Source: Limnanthes douglasii subsp. nivea (lineage: Eukaryota; Streptophyta; Magnoliopsida; Brassicales; Limnanthaceae). Taken from it: a DNA stretch of 64,000 nucleotides. Shown here piece after piece: positions 1-10,689 of this stretch. The position numbers and the translations under genes were made by a program. A model generated the notes under the pieces. That model was given only the letters and a program-made list of their open reading frames with translations. It made no database searches and was not told the origin of the DNA. Position 1 is the stretch's first letter. Each line of letters starts with the position of its first letter. The stretch spans positions 58,176,742-58,240,741 of the forward strand of contig JAUPFV010000005.1 in NCBI GenBank assembly GCA_036936605.1, in the 5' to 3' direction.

Positions 1-69
1 ACAAGTTCTAAAAGAATGTAAAGAGTTTATATTCATAATTTTGAAATGAATGAGTAAGATTGTACCAAA

Positions 70-232
70 GATGATGTTGATAGAGCAATTTGATTATTCG
101 CAACATCACCGATCAAACACTCACGGTCAGCAAAGACAACGTTGGATGGGGTTGTCCTATTTTCTTGGTCATTGACGATGATATCTCCACGGTCATGCTG
201 CAAGATAATACCGATTGCCGACCCTTTTTTAC
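70..232 (-). pseudogene. Hsp70 (cytosolic type) pseudogene, exon 1 remnant, unit A
   Basis: Read on the minus strand, this gives a peptide with [19 protein letters not shown], then [16 protein letters not shown]. It matches the N-terminal ATPase lobe of plant cytosolic Hsp70 (roughly residues 10-60). The first phosphate-binding loop (DLGTTYSCVGVW in the family) is missing between SAIGI and LQHDR, so it could not bind ATP. Homology stops near residue 60, just before the place where plant cytosolic Hsp70 genes have their intron. The second exon would lie left of the window edge, as it does left of the equivalent exon in unit C. It is divergent from the MTHFR remnant at 1908. Confidence 0.8.
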
Positions 233-831
233 TTGGATTAAAAAATAGTTAGTCATCAGAATTGGTTACCTCTTGCAAAATAACAAAATATGGTCTCCGA
301 AAGTGGTTACCTATTGCAAAATGTGGCATGTGATATTCAAATTGATCCTTTTTTGTTCTAAATATGTCTGCACCATATTTGAAACCTAAATTTATGAACA
401 TATTCCATATCTAAATTACTCGTCTCCTCGAATTTACTATTTCTCTTAAAAAAATTACCATTTCCCTTACCATTTTAACCTTTTAAAAATATCACTAAAC
501 CCTAACGAATTAAATCATTGTTCGATTTTGATATTGATAGTTTTTGGGAATGAAAAGTTAGGAATGTAAAATCTAGGTTCGAAATAACTTTGGGTGAGTT
601 ATTTAACTTTATGTTTCGCTTACCGGAAATTTAAAAATTGAAATTACCCAAAATTTAATATTCAAAATTGATAAGTACTGCAATTTTTTCATTTGAACGA
701 AAATTGACAAACGATTTGTTTTTTTAAAAAAACTCATAAAAGAAGAGCTGATAAAAAATGAACGAAATAAAAAAAATTGATAGAGGATATAACCTTTCTC
801 CTCTCTTACGTGGAACAATGGGATGAAGGAC
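233..831. other. AT-rich spacer, no gene seen
   Basis: This is the upstream flank of the Hsp70 remnant, shared with unit C (about 55730-56331). It contains a short A/T-rich piece of open frame but no coding pattern I recognise. No promoter element can be supported. Confidence 0.5.
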
Positions 832-1062
832 ACCCCCAAGGGATAGCCGAATTGGTTGAGTATGTCGTGCTTGTGACCAAAGGTCATGAGTTCGAATCCC
901 TCTACATGCGCTTTCTCGGCTGAACCTGTCACCTTGTGTGGTTTACCTTCTGTCGCTGGTTTACAGGCTATCGCGTCAGACTGAAGGTTAACCCTGAGCG
1001 CACTCATTAATAACGGCGGCTGCGGCTTCCCTCCGATTTGTTTTTGGAGGAGTGGCTTGTTA
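832..1062 (+). mobile_element. tRNA-derived SINE-like element, copy A
   Basis: It begins with a tRNA-like head: an A box TAGCCGAATTGG at 844-855 and a B box GTTCGAATC at 890-898, about 35 nt apart as in RNA polymerase III promoters. A conserved non-tRNA body follows ('gctttctcggctgaacctgtcacc', and 'ggctatcgcgtcagactg' further on). The same head and body occur at 52753-52925 and 56332-56545. There is no foldable tRNA acceptor stem or 3' end, so it is not a working tRNA gene. Family assignment would need a database comparison. Copies A and C are at the same place in the duplicated unit, so they are one insertion. Confidence 0.7.
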
Positions 1063-1907
1063 AGCTTGTTTTTTACTCTATCCACAGCGATAATATTTTT
1101 GTGTATAAAACACCCTTCTTATTCTGTGTATGTTTCTATGGTTATTATCTAGGCTAGAGATCGATGAAAATTGATGGTTTGCTATAGAGATGTTTGGGAG
1201 TTAATTTATAGGAGAATTTGTATTCAACATGGTATAATAAGATTGACAAATGACAGAATAAAGTTATATTTTTCCTTTTTTCTTTTTTAAATGCACCCTA
1301 AAAGTTTTAATGGTGTAAAATAGCCCTTTAATTATATAGGTTTTGTTCTAAACATAACTTCATAATGCCTCCTTACTAAAACTAAAGGCATCATTTAGAA
1401 TTTAAAATAAAATATTAGTACTTCTTTATTATTTACACTCAAAATTATATGTATATTATACATATATATATACATAATATATTTATATAAGGAAGGTAAG
1501 CATGCATTTATTTAAATGGATTCTTTCACCATTTAGTCAAAATATTTATTAGCAGATTTTAATAAAATAACCCCCTCTTATGGTAAGGTAAGATTTGAAA
1601 TAGACCATTAAGTCTTATTGGTTGGGAGTTTAGTACTTATAAATTATTACAATGAAATATTTAAAAATAAAATAAATCTAAGGGTTTTATAACGTATTTC
1701 AAAAATATAAAAATAAGGGTTATTTTCTTTACCATACAAAAATATGATTTAATTTATTTTTAGTCCAATTTTAGATGATTTTTAGTTATTAGAGTTTATT
1801 AAAATGTTTTGAAGTTGTTTTGATATAAGTTTTGTTTAATATCAAATTCACCCTTATTTATTTACTCATTCTAATTTTAAGTTTATGCGTCTTCTTTGGC
1901 AACAGCA
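1063..1907. other. AT-rich region upstream of the MTHFR remnant
   Basis: Shared almost base for base with unit C (56546-57380). The part near 1085-1270 also matches the inverted unit D (about 23470-23635). No coding region is recognised. If the two-gene locus was once active, this was the spacer between divergent Hsp70 and MTHFR genes. Confidence 0.5.
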
Positions 1908-2682
1908 GACGTGAAAGTGAAGGTGATAAAGAATATTCGGTCTATAATGAAGGAAAACAAAATAAATTTCTCCTTCGAGTTTTTATCTTCCAAAATGGAA
2001 GATGTAGTCGACAACATGTTTGAGAGAATGGGCCAGATGATATATCACAATACTACCTTCTACGACATCACTTGAGGTGCTTATAGACGCACCAATGATC
2101 TAACTCGTGAACAAGATGATGAACATTGTACGTGATCGAGAAGATCAATCACGCTCTCGAGACTATAAACTCAAATGGATCAAGACTGTACTAGCGCTTC
2201 AAAGTGATCCTCTTAAAGGACTAGATAAGTTTGAGTAGGTCGTTGGTGGATTTGATTGTGCTCTTGATTTGGTAACCATATGAGATCCAAATATGGTGAT
2301 ATATCTTACCGTAGTGATATATCTTATTTGAAGCACAAGTATGTAGCTCATTAGCCTACTTATATTGTGTTTGCTTCATTGTTTTGCTTTTATAATTTGG
2401 TTATTATTATTTTTATTGACTTTCTAACCTCATGAAGTGTGTGACACATTAGAATTATACGTAAAGATTTTACTTTCTTAAGAATTATTTATTTTCTTTT
2501 TTTATAGATTGATGCGGTAGCAGATCTTAGTGTTACTCATCCGTTTTACCACACTGATATTTTTCTGAAGTTTGTGAATGATTGTCTTAAATTGGGAATT
2601 ACTTGGCCTACTGTCCTTGGTATTATACCCATTAATGAACACAAGGGGTTCATTCGTACGTATTAGTTTCTGCGAGAGAAAG
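1908..2682 (+). pseudogene. MTHFR pseudogene, unit A
   Basis: Remnant of 5,10-methylenetetrahydrofolate reductase, the FAD enzyme that makes 5-methyl-THF for methionine synthesis. Visible blocks in order: FSFEFLSSKMEDVVDNMFER with TTFYDIT just after (family: [20 protein letters not shown] ... TFCDITWGA), then ALDLV and RSKYGDI, and after an intron [15 protein letters not shown] with a [13 protein letters not shown] block. A GT-AG intron at about 2339-2507 separates the two parts, so this is not a processed copy. Stops (DIT*GA), frameshifts and a deletion between KYGD and SDISYLK make it dead. The C-terminal two thirds of the enzyme were not found. Exon 1 looks like a fusion of the two tandem copies present in units B and C. 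Confidence 0.85.
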
Positions 2683-3517
2683 GTAATGGTCTCTTTTCAG
2701 ATTCATATGTACATATGGGTTTTTCGATTCTTGTGATATATGTTTTATATAAATAACGTTAGAGATACTATATGGACACTTTGGTTGGCTTATAAGAAAC
2801 TATGATGTTATTGTTAAAAGTGATAAATGTGGGAAGATGGTAAAGGTAGACCAAAGTTTCAACTAAATATCTTTATGTATTATTGCTAGAGTCGCCATTT
2901 TGTTATTATAAGAAATCAAATTACTTGGTGATCCTATATTCATTCCTGATATCAAATTCCAATAGGTAGATGGAGATACTAGTACCAATGACACAATTAT
3001 GTTTTTGGCAATTCGGTTTTCTAGATTACTATTTATATATCTTTTTAAATGTAACGAGGCATTAGAGCTTCAAGTATTTTTTAGTGTGGTAAGTTTGAAT
3101 GCGGAATTCAATTTTTCATTTGTTAAATTTTCTGGGGTACCTACTATATTTTAGCGTTCCATTATAACATAAGTCATTTACCTGCCAACTATTCGAGTTC
3201 TCCTTTCACTTCCTTAGAGGAAGAGTAAGAGACGTAAGGAAGATAAAAGAAAGTGTAAGTTAAAGAGAAGCTAGGGTTTTAAGTGGAGACGAAAATGAAA
3301 ATTAATAAAGGTTTGTATAGAATAGTGGTGGTGAAATCAGGTTTTTAGTATATTTGAATCCTCTTATATGTCACAGTCGATTGTTTTGAATACACTCTAC
3401 GTGTTTTGAGCTATTTAAATCAGTGGATCGTATTTCGATTATGTTATTTTTTAGTTTTTGGATTTCAACGTCCGATCAAGATCTCTAGCCTTGGCGATTT
3501 TCATAAATTAATTATCG
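2683..3517. other. Conserved flank between MTHFR remnant and element 1
   Basis: Present in units A, B (43871-44735) and C (58439-59223), and up to about 3178 also in inverted unit D (to about 21690). Short exon-like pieces are visible: one near 2760-2860, and one after 'ttccaatag' at about 2967 that ends at a GT near 3090. I do not recognise them; they may be decayed MTHFR introns or another gene. Homology with D stops near 3178. Confidence 0.45.
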
Positions 3518-3834
3518 TGAGTTTGATTACTTGGATTGCCTAAGTCAATTGAGAGAAGTGAGATTATAGAGAGCGAAATAGGTTTTAGAGAGAGAAAATC
3601 ATATTATCAAAATGATCTATCTCAAAATGTCAACCCCTTTATTAGATCAGCCTAGGCCTTTATATAGAGGTGCAAACACTTAGTTCTCAACTAAAAACAG
3701 TTACATAAAAGAGATGATTACACGATAGTCCCTCACTAAAATACATAGTTCTAAATTGATCCTCTAACTTTACAATTTGTTATAAGAAGTTTTATTCTTT
3801 ACATTTCAGTCCTCAAAGTTCCATTTTCTTATCA
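3518..3834 (-). repeat. Element 1 LTR (3' LTR), unit A
   Basis: 317 bp matching 19426-19723, 44736-45051 and 59224-59539. Read on minus it starts TGATAAG and ends CAAACTCA. A TATA-like box (minus CTATATAAAGG, at 3657-3667) gives a likely promoter position. Directly to its right is 'gtagcccccttag', which on minus is a G-rich polypurine tract, fixing the LTR edge. The opposite edge is set by loss of similarity between the LTR copies at 'tgagtttgatt'. Confidence 0.8.
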
Positions 3835-4462
3835 GTAGCCCCCTTAGTTCTCATGTATGTAAATGAATGAGAACTAACTAGCCTTGAACATATTCAGAGG
3901 TGAAGAAAATCCCCTTATCCTATAATCTGAAGTGCTTCTAATATGTTGTTATACCATAATTTATGTCAGATGCATCGAATATATTCATAGGCGAATAAAG
4001 ACCTTTTAACGATAATTCGAATGGCTTTAGAGATGCTGTTTCACTTTAATTTATGGCTTACACATCGAATTATTTTAATAAAAAATATTTTCCTCATATC
4101 AAGATTTGAAGAAGCAACGAAGTACATAGTGGCACTCTAGATACTCAGTCTATCTCTTGACAAATCTGACACCATTGACAGTAGGTCGGCCACTAGGCTC
4201 TCATAGCGTGACACGCATTCGATCCTTATCTATGTAACCGCTTCAAATTCTGCCCAATCACTGTTCACCTCTTCCACTTCTCAATACTTCTTTTCTCTTC
4301 TTATACATAACACTGCGGGCCATTGTTTGTTTTACATAGAAAATTCGTTACGAGAGAAACTGGAAAAGTTAAAAATTTCTTTGCTATCTTCAACAGCTTC
4401 TTCAATCTATTGGCTACTTTCACCGAAAAATTCAAATTTTTTGTTCCATATTCAACTAGTTT
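3835..4462. other. Spacer between element 1 LTR and aORF1
   Basis: The polypurine tract lies next to the LTR. The rest is non-coding on both strands by eye and conserved in units B (45052-45679) and C (59540-60168). The stretch at 4255-4310 is rich in C/T ('cacctcttccacttctcaat'), as in plant core promoters, and could hold the aORF1 start region. This is inference only. Confidence 0.4.
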
Positions 4463-6582
4463 ATGAGAAAACATCCAAAGCCTAGAAGATCGAAATCCAT
4501 AATTCCCAAAAAACCTAAATCTTCAAAATCAGATAACAATGTCTTCAGCGTTTAAGACTACCTCTTTATTAGTGAAAGGGCATACGAATATTGATCAACT
4601 GGATTAATAAGCAACGCTCTTCTTGGCTTGTCTACAAAGATAATATACTGCAGTAGCTTTGATCATTTCAAAAATCCTGTTTTTTCACCTTCTCATCTCA
4701 GAGAAGAAAGCCAATCATCAACAACTCGAATACCAAAATCACCTCGAATCTCACCCTCCCTTACTGGATCATCATCTCGAATTAGTCGCAAAGTAAGAAA
4801 ATCCTCCTCGAAAAATTCTGAAGAGACTCCTTCCTTAACCAACCTTCTAAAAACTTATCCTCCTTGAACTCTGAGAAAAAAAAAATACTTTTATAGCAAC
4901 AGGAGATGATGTCGACGTCGCCTCAAATCCATCAACCACTTCTCTTCCCCTGAGGGAGATTGTTGAAACAACGAATCGGCTCAAAATAATCCCTCAAACG
5001 ATCCTCCTCAATCAATGTACGACGCATCTGAAGGAGAAATCGATTATGAAGCTACGCAATTAAATAATGAAGCTGAAACAGAAGAAGAAGCTTTGAAGAA
5101 ATCGGAAAATGATGCAAAACAAAAATCTCGTAGACCGAGAAAAAAGAAAGTTCTTATTACAATATTCGGCGAGCTGCTTGCATCAATAAGTGAGAACTTA
5201 AGATCTTTTGATACGAATTACATGGTGGCTCTGAAAAACGTTTTGTATACATATTACGAAGAGAGGCAAGTAGTGTATCCAAAGAAGCAATGAGGTATGC
5301 GAGACAAATAAGGAGAAACACCTTTAATATGTAAAAACGACAAACTAATGGTCTACCCAGAGATCATCAACTAGGGTATTTGATTTCTGTTGGACCCTAT
5401 GATAGTTGACTATTTCAAACTTCTAGATCTGTGTCCAACCCAAGTAACCCCAAATCAATGGTTCACGCTTCTTTCTGTAATCATGGTCTCTCGTTTGTCC
5501 AAAATTCCAATCTGCATTGAGGATTTCATTTCTCTGACCAACCTGTCAAAGGGACCAGTGCTTCCATTTTATTATCTTACCCTAGATGATGAATTGAAGA
5601 TTATCGATGACCTACTGGAAGCAAACAAATATCTGATGCGAAAGAAAATTGTCTTCATCTCAGGGGTTTGGGAGAATGGAAAAGAAATATCAGATGCCAA
5701 CCCATCTACATTGAACCTCGTCTGGATGAGTAATTGTAAGTCCTTTTATTGATTTGAATTATATTTAACTAATAATATCCTTATTTCTTATCAACTTTTA
5801 TATTTTAATCAGAAACTTTGACACGTTATGCACTTCGTCAAGAGAAAGCAAAAGAGACCTTCATCAAGCTCCCTGCCTGGGCTGAAACGTAATGGAATAA
5901 CACCTTCCATATTACTTTCGAACCTATCTATTTTCTTAAAGTCACCTATTTCTGATCACGTTTGGAGCTCTGCCTCCTGATAATTTGATGAAACCACTCA
6001 ATCTTCGACTGGAAAAATGTTAGTCCACCATGATTGTAATGTATTCTTACCAATTTGCAATAGATCGGATAGTCATCTTCCTCAGAAGAAGAAGGTAAAA
6101 AAGAATAAAAAAAACCTTCAGTAGATCCGAAGCCAAGAGGTTCGAAGAGGAAAACAAAAGAAATCAATATTTCCACATCGAAGAAGGAGTAGAAGATGAG
6201 CCTTCTTTGAAAAAGAAGAAAATAAATTCCCCTTTAACGAAATGTGCCACTAAAAAAACTCCCCAAAAGAAAGGGAAAAAGAAAACTGTGGCGATTGGTG
6301 AATAGGTATTGTCTGATGGTGATGATATGCAGAGAGTCAACATAACGAAAATGAAGCTCTTACTAAAAACGCTGCCAATCAGCAGGAGGTAACTGTGGGT
6401 ATAAAATATGTTCAAGGCGATGACCACTTCGATCCTGATAGTTTTATCATCTTCAACGAATCACAAGAGCTTGCTGGAGATGAAGATCCCATCGTTCAAG
6501 AAATTCAAGATCATCTGCATAATCTTGGTAGAAGATCTGCACCTACTACTTCCGAAGCCACATCTCGTGAGGTTATTGTTCC
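4463..6582 (+). pseudogene. aORF1, antisense gene of element 1, 5' part (unit A)
   Basis: Decayed gene on the strand opposite to gag-pol. An early basic segment starts at ATG 4463 (MRKHPKPRRSK) and runs into a stop. A Ser/Arg-rich segment (4628-4866) and a Glu/Lys-rich segment with basic KSRRPRKKK (5015-5293) follow. The core at 5390-5735 reads LLDLCPTQVTPNQWFTLLSV, then SRLSKIPICIEDF, then VFISGVWENGKE, resembling the 'putative gypsy type transposon' family (PF04195). A 77-nt GT-AG intron lies at 5736-5812. The next exon begins with TLTRYALRQEKAKETF. The acidic segment at 6395-6582 is cut by element 2 after EVIVP; the gene resumes in frame at 12443. Function is unknown. Confidence 0.7.
5736..5812 (+). 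other. Intron of aORF1
   Basis: 77 nt, starts GTAAGT and ends TTTTAATCAG. The donor lies exactly 13 nt after the start of a conserved TGG (Trp) codon. The same spacing holds in aORF2 (intron 8680-8756, also 77 nt) and in the minus-strand aORF4 (donor at 20371). This shared position shows that the three genes are homologous. Confidence 0.7.
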
Positions 6583-6960
6583 TAGTGTGGTTTATTTCTA
6601 CCTGAGGGTAATCTATTAAAATGTTTAAAAGGTGTTTTAGTAATTTTGTGGTATTTAGTGTTTGGTGTGAAGAGTAGAGAGATAATTAAGCTGTCTACTA
6701 CAAATAAATTATGATCACCCTCATTAATGAAAGTGGTTGAGGTATTTATACTTTATTACTACCCCATGGGCTTATTGGATCGGGTCATGAAACCGGGTCG
6801 AGTTTAAGGACCCATTAGTAATATAATTTTAAGTTGATTAGAAACTAGCTTAGTCAAGAATTAATACATTTGTCATGTTCGGAACTTCATTGTGGTGGTT
6901 TAGTCTGAATTTCCCTTCAGATTTAATCATGGCACAGTGACTCAAACTCCGAACTCATCA
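6583..6960 (-). repeat. Element 2 LTR (3' LTR), unit A
   Basis: 378 bp, on minus starting TGATGAGTTCGG. It is preceded on minus by AAAGGGGATAC, a polypurine tract. The minus-strand TATA-like box AAGTATAAATACC lies at 6741-6753. Copies of the same length are at 47831-48208 (B) and 62051-62428 (C). The last 42 bp (6919-6960) recur at 12401-12442 as the remnant of the other LTR. Confidence 0.8.
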
Positions 6961-7253
6961 GTATCCCCTTTAGGTCTTGCAAAGGATATTTGGAAGAGCT
7001 AAAACTCAAAAAACCAATATCAACTTTTTTGATCTGTTTGCGTCGTTCAAACTGCAACAATTTTTCTTCAGGAGTGACCCTCTTCGTATTTTGTCAGAAC
7101 TGATTTCTCACCTCAGAATTCTAATAGTTTTTCGTAGATTGTCGCACCCACTAGGCTAGAAAGTTACCTAGGCTTTAATTTTCACACTTTGCAACTTTAA
7201 ATCATTGCTAAAAATCGATCCACCTTCTCCTAAGTAACTGCTCTTTTTCACCG

Positions 7254-7326
7254 TTATATATAAACTTTTCTAACGTTTGATTGTATTCAAAATCATAAGC
7301 ATTATTAGAGAGAGAGAGAGAGAGAT
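7254..7326 (+). promoter_or_regulatory. Possible TATA box and GA microsatellite upstream of aORF2
   Basis: TATATATAAA lies near 7254-7264, about 100 nt before the first ATG of aORF2 (7360). A (GA)n run follows at about 7307-7325 and differs in length in B and C. Position and sequence fit a plant core promoter plus 5' leader. There is no direct evidence of transcription. In unit C the TATA stretch is altered. Confidence 0.4.
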
Positions 7327-7359
7327 CAGTTCCCTTTAAAATTTGTTCTTGAGTCATAT

Positions 7360-10325
7360 ATGTTCATAGCCAGAAATGCCTTAGTAAAAGGAGCTTGGTT
7401 GAACTTGTCTGAATTAGAAAAAGCACAAAAATTAGCAAGGGATAAACGCATTGCTATTGGTCTTCCTGCTTCTCCAAGCGAAAAAGGTAATCAGTCACAA
7501 CAGAATACTGATCAGGGGTCATCTTCTTCAAAAAAACCCAAGGTTAGGATGCTTCCGTTTGTAGCGAATCTTACACCTCTCCCAACTGGGTCCTTAGTCC
7601 AAAAGTCCCAAAACCCTTTACCTAAGGAGAAAGCCGTTTCCAGTGTAAGGAAACCCTCACCTTTCATTGTGATGGGATCAGACAGAGAAAAGTCACCAGA
7701 CAAATTAACTCCTCGCCGGGTTACGCGTCAGTCTAAACCAAAATATACTCCAATATCTTGAAATCCCTCCAGTTCGGAGGTAATAAAGTCTGTATCACAA
7801 GCATAATTATCCGCGTAACAGCCCCTAATAAAAACCATATTATCTGAATCATCATCTGCACAATCTTCTGAACAACCGTTTGCAAAGCCATCCGAATAAC
7901 TATCTTCAAAGCCATCAGAACAGCCTCCTTCAAAGCCATCCGAACAGTCTTACACAGTGATAGAATAAAATATGGAAGACAACATAGAAAAATCCCCTTT
8001 TGAGGCTAAGGCGTGCAATCAAATAGGAGATATAACTTCAGACCGGAAAGGCAAAACCAAGGTGCGTATGTCTTATCTGGATGCTCTTCCAGAGATCTTG
8101 GAGGGCAAAGTAGGTCCCTGCTTCAAGAAGGTCAGCTTAAAATACTTGTTGGCCCTTCAAAATATTAACTCTTTGTATACCCACACAGTTAAGCTAGGTC
8201 AGATCCATACTAAATGAGGGATCCCAGAATCTGTAAAAGTGAGAATCCCGATCACTCTGGAGACCCCAATAGATTGCAAGCTAACTGAAGTGGTGGTTTA
8301 TACTGAAGTGTTGAACTGGGGAATTCGGTTCCCTTTGGATCCGGAGATAGTCAGACACTTCCATATGATCAAGTTATGCACCAACGAACTAAGCCCCAAT
8401 GAATGGTACACCATTCTAGCCTGCATTATAGCATCCAGGTTGTCCAAGATTCCACTACCGATGGAACTCTTTGTTGATGTGGCAAGCTTGTTGAAAAACC
8501 ATCAAATCCCCTTCTATCACTACAACCTGGGGAACGATTATAAGATAGTGGACGATCTGTTAGAGTCTGAAAAGCCCTGGAGGTCGCAGTTTCCATTGTA
8601 AGTGGGGCTTGGAAGAATGGTAGGAAAGTCAAAGTAGACTCAAATCCAAGCCTATTGACCAGTCGCTGGAAGAACACTGGTGAGTTTCTCCAACGTTTTC
8701 CTTTTATCTTTCAAGTACTAAGTTTTTAATTTAGACTGACACATATTTCTTTCCAGTACTTCTGAAGGAGTTCTCGGATTACTTGGAGGTGGGGCAGGAT
8801 ACTTGTGCCAAGCTAAATGTTTGGGCTTCGGAGAATAGGGGAAATGTTTTTCACATTTGCTTCAAGTCAGGTAATTTTGTGAGGTCTCACCTGTGGAACA
8901 CCACAGGTAGAAGAGATCTCACTTGGGAAGAGTTGACTACCCATTCCTCCGCAAATGTGATCCTGTAGAGGACAGAGGCTAAGGATTCCAAGTTATATCT
9001 GCCTTTCTAGGACCAAAGCCCCTAGCAAGATGAAGAACATGAAGAAGAATTCCACAACAGACCCATCCCAAACGACTACTAAGGGGACGGGTTCGGATAA
9101 CCAGAGGGGTATCAATGTTACTTTGCTGAAAGCAATGGAAGTGAATGTAAAGGAACCTGGTGGGTCAAAGAACACATTGAAACCTCCGAAGAATGATAAG
9201 AAGAGTAAGGCCAACAGTGATGAGATGGCTTGTAAGAAAAAGAAGGTCACACTAGGAGAGGAGATAATCCTTTGACCTCCTGAAGTCCTACCCCCAGCTC
9301 CTACCGATCCTACCTTACAGGAGGAAATTCCAATTGATCTTCATTCCGGACAGGTTGATGGTGATGGCAACGATGAGGTAGACCTTAAGGCCTTTCAAGA
9401 CATTAATATTTATTTTAATGATCTAGAGAAAGATGACTTCGCGGGGCCTTAGAGCCCTCCCAGTTCTTCTAATATGGTGACTATAATGGGAAGACCTATG
9501 CTATCTCCGGGGAGCAAAACACCTTAAGCCATGCCTTCCTAGGATATATCCGACCAGTGCTTGATCTGGAGAGACAGGTTAGGACTCAAACAAGTACCAT
9601 TAATTCTCTAACCACATACAAACAAAACTTGTCGAATGATCTTCTCAATGCTCAACAAAGCATAGAGGTATTGAAGAAGGATAAAGAGGAGTTAGCTGCC
9701 AAACTGCTCGCATCAGAAACGGCAAACAAGGAACTCCAAACCAAATACTCCAACCTAGAGACCTCTTCTTCAAAATACCTCACAACGTTGAATGAGCAAT
9801 TGAAAACTAAGGATGGTACTTTCCAGACTTTTTTGGTGAGAAGGCTAAGTTGCAGAATACTGTTGAAGAGAAGATAAAAGAGAAAGAGGTCGTGGAACGC
9901 CAACAAGCTCAAGCTGTATTTGCAGGCATAGAGAAGTATGCCAATGAGGTAGTGCATTCTCTAGAGAAGAGGGATGATGTTATCAAGTCCGATATGGTCC
10001 TATTGTTTCATGAGACCTTTCCTAAGAGGACCCTTGGTCCTATATGGAAATATGTAGACTATAATGACATCCCATTCCACACCTTAGCAGATGGTGATAA
10101 ACGCAACTACTCTAGTGAAATTGACTCTTCTAATGATGATGAAGGAACGGGTGAGAGTTTAAGTGTTGAACTCAAAAGTCCCAAAAAGATGGTGGTGAAT
10201 AAAACTCTGAAGATAACAGGCCCTAAGGTTTCATTATGTATTTTGTTTTGTTTTAAAACACTAAATTCCTTGGATGGCCAAGGAATTTTTATACTGATGA
10301 TCGGTTTAAGTCCGATCAAGTTTTA
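7360..10325 (+). pseudogene. aORF2, antisense gene of element 2 (unit A)
   Basis: Parts in order: N-terminal MFIARNALVKGAWLNLSELE, then a low-complexity Ser/Lys/Pro region with SKPSEQ-like repeats (to 7960); EILEGKVGPCFKKVSLKYLL (about 8090); core FPLDPEIVRHFHMIKLCTNE then LSPNEWYTILACIIASRLSK (8330-8460), the same fold region as aORF1; a 77-nt intron at 8680-8756; KLNVWASENRGNVFHICFKS and RSHLW...RDLTWEELTTHS (8805-8945); a basic segment with KKKKVTLGEE (nuclear-signal-like, 9235-9265); a long coiled coil (9557-9930); an acidic tail (10100-10160). Several stops (after 7758, 8214 and 8967) and a one-base loss near 8575 break it. It converges with the pol remnant. Role unknown; a DNA- or RNA-binding accessory protein of the retroelement is only a guess. 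Confidence 0.75.
8680..8756 (+). other. Intron of aORF2
   Basis: 77 nt, GTGAGT to TTTCCAG, with a pyrimidine-rich end. The donor follows a TGG codon by 13 nt, as in aORF1. In unit B the acceptor has become TTTCCAA (near 49937) and is lost. Confidence 0.7.
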
Positions 10326-10689
10326 ATTATCACATTTCCCTTTTATTTAATATTTTGTTTAAATCTTCCATGGCCAACGTTTAAATAGCCACTAATATTT
10401 CAGAAGTGTTGAACAAAAGTATCCAATATCTCTGATCACATGCGTTTAATAATTGTGATCAAGTGTTAAATATAACCGATCAACTCAAGAAAAACTTGAG
10501 AGTCGCGGTGTTGAATAAGCAATTTATATCCTAATTGAAAGAAAATCACACCAAACTTTTGAAGAATGCATCATATATTATTGAAAGACCCGAACACCTC
10601 ATTAAAACCTCCCCACGCCACGAGGGTAGGAAAAAATATGCCCCCTCATATTTACATTGGTATTTAACAAGTAAATATTTACAAAATAG
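10326..10689. other. Spacer between aORF2 and pol remnant of element 2
   Basis: AT-rich, no tandem repeat. The words 'cacgagggtaggaaaaaatatgcc' near 10620 recur in related form at 13720 and 39885. They mark the conserved region after the 3' end of pol in all three gypsy copies. Confidence 0.5.

Larger units (their letters stand above)
1..9440 (+). repeat. Duplicated unit A
   Basis: This block recurs at 42738-50600 (unit B) and 55491-64000 (unit C) in the same direction, with only scattered differences. It runs from an Hsp70 exon-1 remnant through a SINE, an MTHFR pseudogene, an LTR of element 1, aORF1, an LTR of element 2 and most of aORF2. Unit B begins at the position equivalent to 1837. 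It ends at the equivalent of about 9440, after the shared words 'gaaagatgacttcg'. All three units carry the same nested LTR at the same site, so they arose by segmental duplication after the nesting. The left end of A lies outside the window. Confidence 0.9.

Noticed and set aside
844..900. tRNA gene
   Set aside because: A and B boxes are present, but the acceptor stem and the 3' half do not pair, and the same body occurs in other copies; it is a SINE head.
609..1085. Long minus-strand open frame of 158 codons
   Set aside because: It spans the SINE and AT-rich sequence, is not kept in unit C as one frame, and has no recognisable domain.
1832..2023. Small hydrophobic protein with a membrane segment
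   Set aside because: The frame is an alternative frame across the MTHFR remnant and its upstream AT-rich sequence; the MTHFR frame has the protein similarity.
6408..6605. Second plus-strand frame overlapping aORF1 acidic part
   Set aside because: It shows only Ile/Leu/Lys-rich out-of-frame translation; the other frame is acidic, conserved and continues after element 2.
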